Under the pieces are notes generated by a model, which saw only the letters and a list, made by a program, of their open reading frames with translations, searched no databases and was not told the origin of the DNA. A stretch of DNA of 7,628 nucleotides from Bacteroidales bacterium UBA1800 (GTDB lineage Bacteria; Bacteroidota; Bacteroidia; Bacteroidales; VadinHA17), in NCBI GenBank assembly GCA_002319915.1, contig DCFQ01000105.1, positions 1 through 7,628 on the forward strand, written 5' to 3'. The position numbers and the translations under genes are program-made. How positions within the stretch are numbered: position 1 is the first letter of the stretch; the number at the start of each line of letters is the position of its first letter. This document shows, piece by piece, positions 6,868 to 7,628 of this stretch.

Positions 6868-7427
6868 GTACATATAAAGTAGATATCGGTAATAACCAGG
6901 TATTTGCTCCAGAAACCGGAGCGAAAATCGTTACCATGGATGATAATAAAAGTAATCCTCTGTTCGATAGTTTAGTTTCCGAAGGCGGGGAGAATTTCTT
7001 TCATTACATCAACTGGCTCGGTTTGTCAAAGGATCCCAACCTGATGATCCTTTCATCGATCCACCATTATTATTATGACTTCAATGATCTCAAGGGGGTC
7101 AGGACGCTGATCAATCTCAAGGAGCTGAACCAGATAAATCATGCCGATACGTTTCTGAACAACGTTTTCCGCGTACTTCCGCCGAAGGCCAGCTTTATCG
7201 GCTGCTTTAAAGACAATAAGATACACAGTGGTATTGCCGTTCCTCTATACCAGTCATTCAAGTTCCTGAACAACCTTATCAACATCATTGATTCAAAGAC
7301 CGACAGGTTTATGTCGCGCAGGGATGTCATAAAGCTTCTTGAATCACACAATTTCAGGATCGTCGATATGACAGAGATCAACAAGATCACCTATTTCTGC
7401 GCCGAAAGCTCCAAAAAACCGGCCTAG
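6852..7427 (+). CDS. Methyltransferase-like hypothetical protein, no visible SAM-binding motif
   Basis: This is a 191-residue protein with no signal peptide or membrane segment, so probably cytoplasmic. The C-terminal half resembles the second half of class I SAM-dependent methyltransferases: FLNNVFRVLPPKASFIGCF (residues about 101-119, the usual leader-then-beta-strand of 'R-L-L-K-P-G-G'), a helical insert FKFLNNLINIIDSKTDRFMS, then DVIKLLESHNFRIVDMTEINKITYFCAE (about 158-185), the typical helix-strand-strand ending. The N-terminal half has no E/D-x-G-x-G-x-G loop, so it could be a truncated or inactive relative. A GGGAG directly abuts the ATG, too close for a good Shine-Dalgarno, and an internal ATG at codon 29 (MDDNKS) is an alternative start. 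It is separated from the GH140-type gene by 409 bases and shows no evident link to sugar breakdown. Such proteins often accompany surface-polysaccharide genes. Coding status is fairly sure; function is not. Confidence 0.7.
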   Translation: MERTVSTYKVDIGNNQVFAPETGAKIVTMDDNKSNPLFDSLVSEGGENFFHYINWLGLSKDPNLMILSSIHHYYYDFNDLKGVRTLINLKELNQINHADTFLNNVFRVLPPKASFIGCFKDNKIHSGIAVPLYQSFKFLNNLINIIDSKTDRFMSRRDVIKLLESHNFRIVDMTEINKITYFCAESSKKPA

Positions 7428-7435
7428 CCTGCCGG
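7413..7435 (-). terminator. Hairpin with T-run, possible terminator for minus-strand transcription
   Basis: The arms CCGGC (7419-7423) and GCCGG (7431-7435) pair around a 7-base loop. Read on the minus strand the stem is followed by six T (complement of the A-run 7413-7418), the layout of an intrinsic terminator. On the plus strand there is no T-run after the hairpin. It overlaps the last codons and stop of the methyltransferase-like gene, and would end a transcript entering from the right of the window. Confidence 0.4.
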
Positions 7436-7628
7436 CTGTAATTATTGACCGGACCCCGCTTCGTAAAAGTCACATTCCATTCAGTTTCTCCGGCATTTTC
7501 ATAAAAACACGCGTTCCGGGCCCCAAAATCACCAGGCATTTTTAAGGATTTCCGGGGAAAAAGCGAATTTTCATCCAATTGTCACCGCCATTAGTCAAAA
7601 GTCAAAAATCAGGATTCCATCTCTCAAA
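7428..7628. other. Right-edge noncoding stretch
   Basis: No convincing gene is visible in these 201 bases on either strand. The longest minus-strand frame (7578-7387) overlaps the methyltransferase-like gene and lacks a start signal or family resemblance. The stretch contains a short tandem repeat near its right end and is probably the spacer to a neighbouring gene outside the window. Confidence 0.5.
7594..7607 (+). repeat. GTCAAAA tandem repeat, two copies
   Basis: Two exact heptamers, 7594-7600 and 7601-7607, stand side by side and are followed by a near-copy (AATCAGG). Short GTCAAAA runs may vary in copy number between strains. With only two copies here, the repeat may be incidental. Confidence 0.5.

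Noticed and set aside
7387..7578. Minus-strand 63-codon open frame at the right edge
   Set aside because: It overlaps the methyltransferase-like gene, has no ribosome binding site or recognisable domain, and ends across the hairpin that would terminate minus-strand transcription.
1..7628. CRISPR arrays, insertion sequences, tRNA or rRNA genes
   Set aside because: No regularly spaced repeats, transposase motifs, terminal inverted repeats or structured-RNA signatures were found on reading both strands.

Overview
The window reads as a carbohydrate-degradation locus of a Bacteroidota bacterium, probably an environmental member of the Bacteroidales or a related order. The evidence is the set of secreted glycosidases with short N-terminal signal peptides, A/T-rich translation starts without a Shine-Dalgarno sequence, and a TAnnTTTG-type -7 element in the divergent promoter region. 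No SusC/SusD pair, sensor or transporter lies in the window, so it would be an internal or edge part of a polysaccharide utilization locus or a stand-alone enzyme cluster.

Layout. Positions 1-2420 hold two minus-strand genes in one likely transcription unit. The first to be transcribed (2420 to 807) encodes a 537-residue lipoprotein that looks like an alpha/alpha-toroid sugar-active enzyme of no family I can name. It is followed after 61 bases by a glycoside hydrolase family 2 (GH2) enzyme with beta-mannosidase-like features (745 to the left edge, C-terminal part missing). A 138-bp divergent intergenic region (2421-2558) separates these from two plus-strand genes: a GH78 alpha-L-rhamnosidase (2559-4964) and, 62 bases on, a GH140-type (DUF4038) enzyme related to apiosidases (5027-6442).

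To the right is a 409-base stretch without a firm gene (6443-6851). It holds a short signal-peptide-like reading frame and a possible minus-strand ORF. Next comes a 191-residue methyltransferase-like protein (6852-7427) that lacks a recognisable SAM-binding loop. Its 3' end overlaps a hairpin that reads as a terminator for minus-strand transcription. The final 200 bases hold no convincing gene, only a short GTCAAAA tandem repeat.

The four enzymes all carry export signals and would act in the periplasm or at the cell surface. Rhamnosidase plus apiosidase-like plus GH2 activities suggest removal of terminal rhamnose, apiose and a beta-linked sugar from a branched plant glycan or glycoside, such as a rhamnogalacturonan-II side chain or an apiosyl/rhamnosyl conjugate. 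The substrate is inference. I see no clear previously undescribed system. The best candidate for novelty is the toroid lipoprotein.
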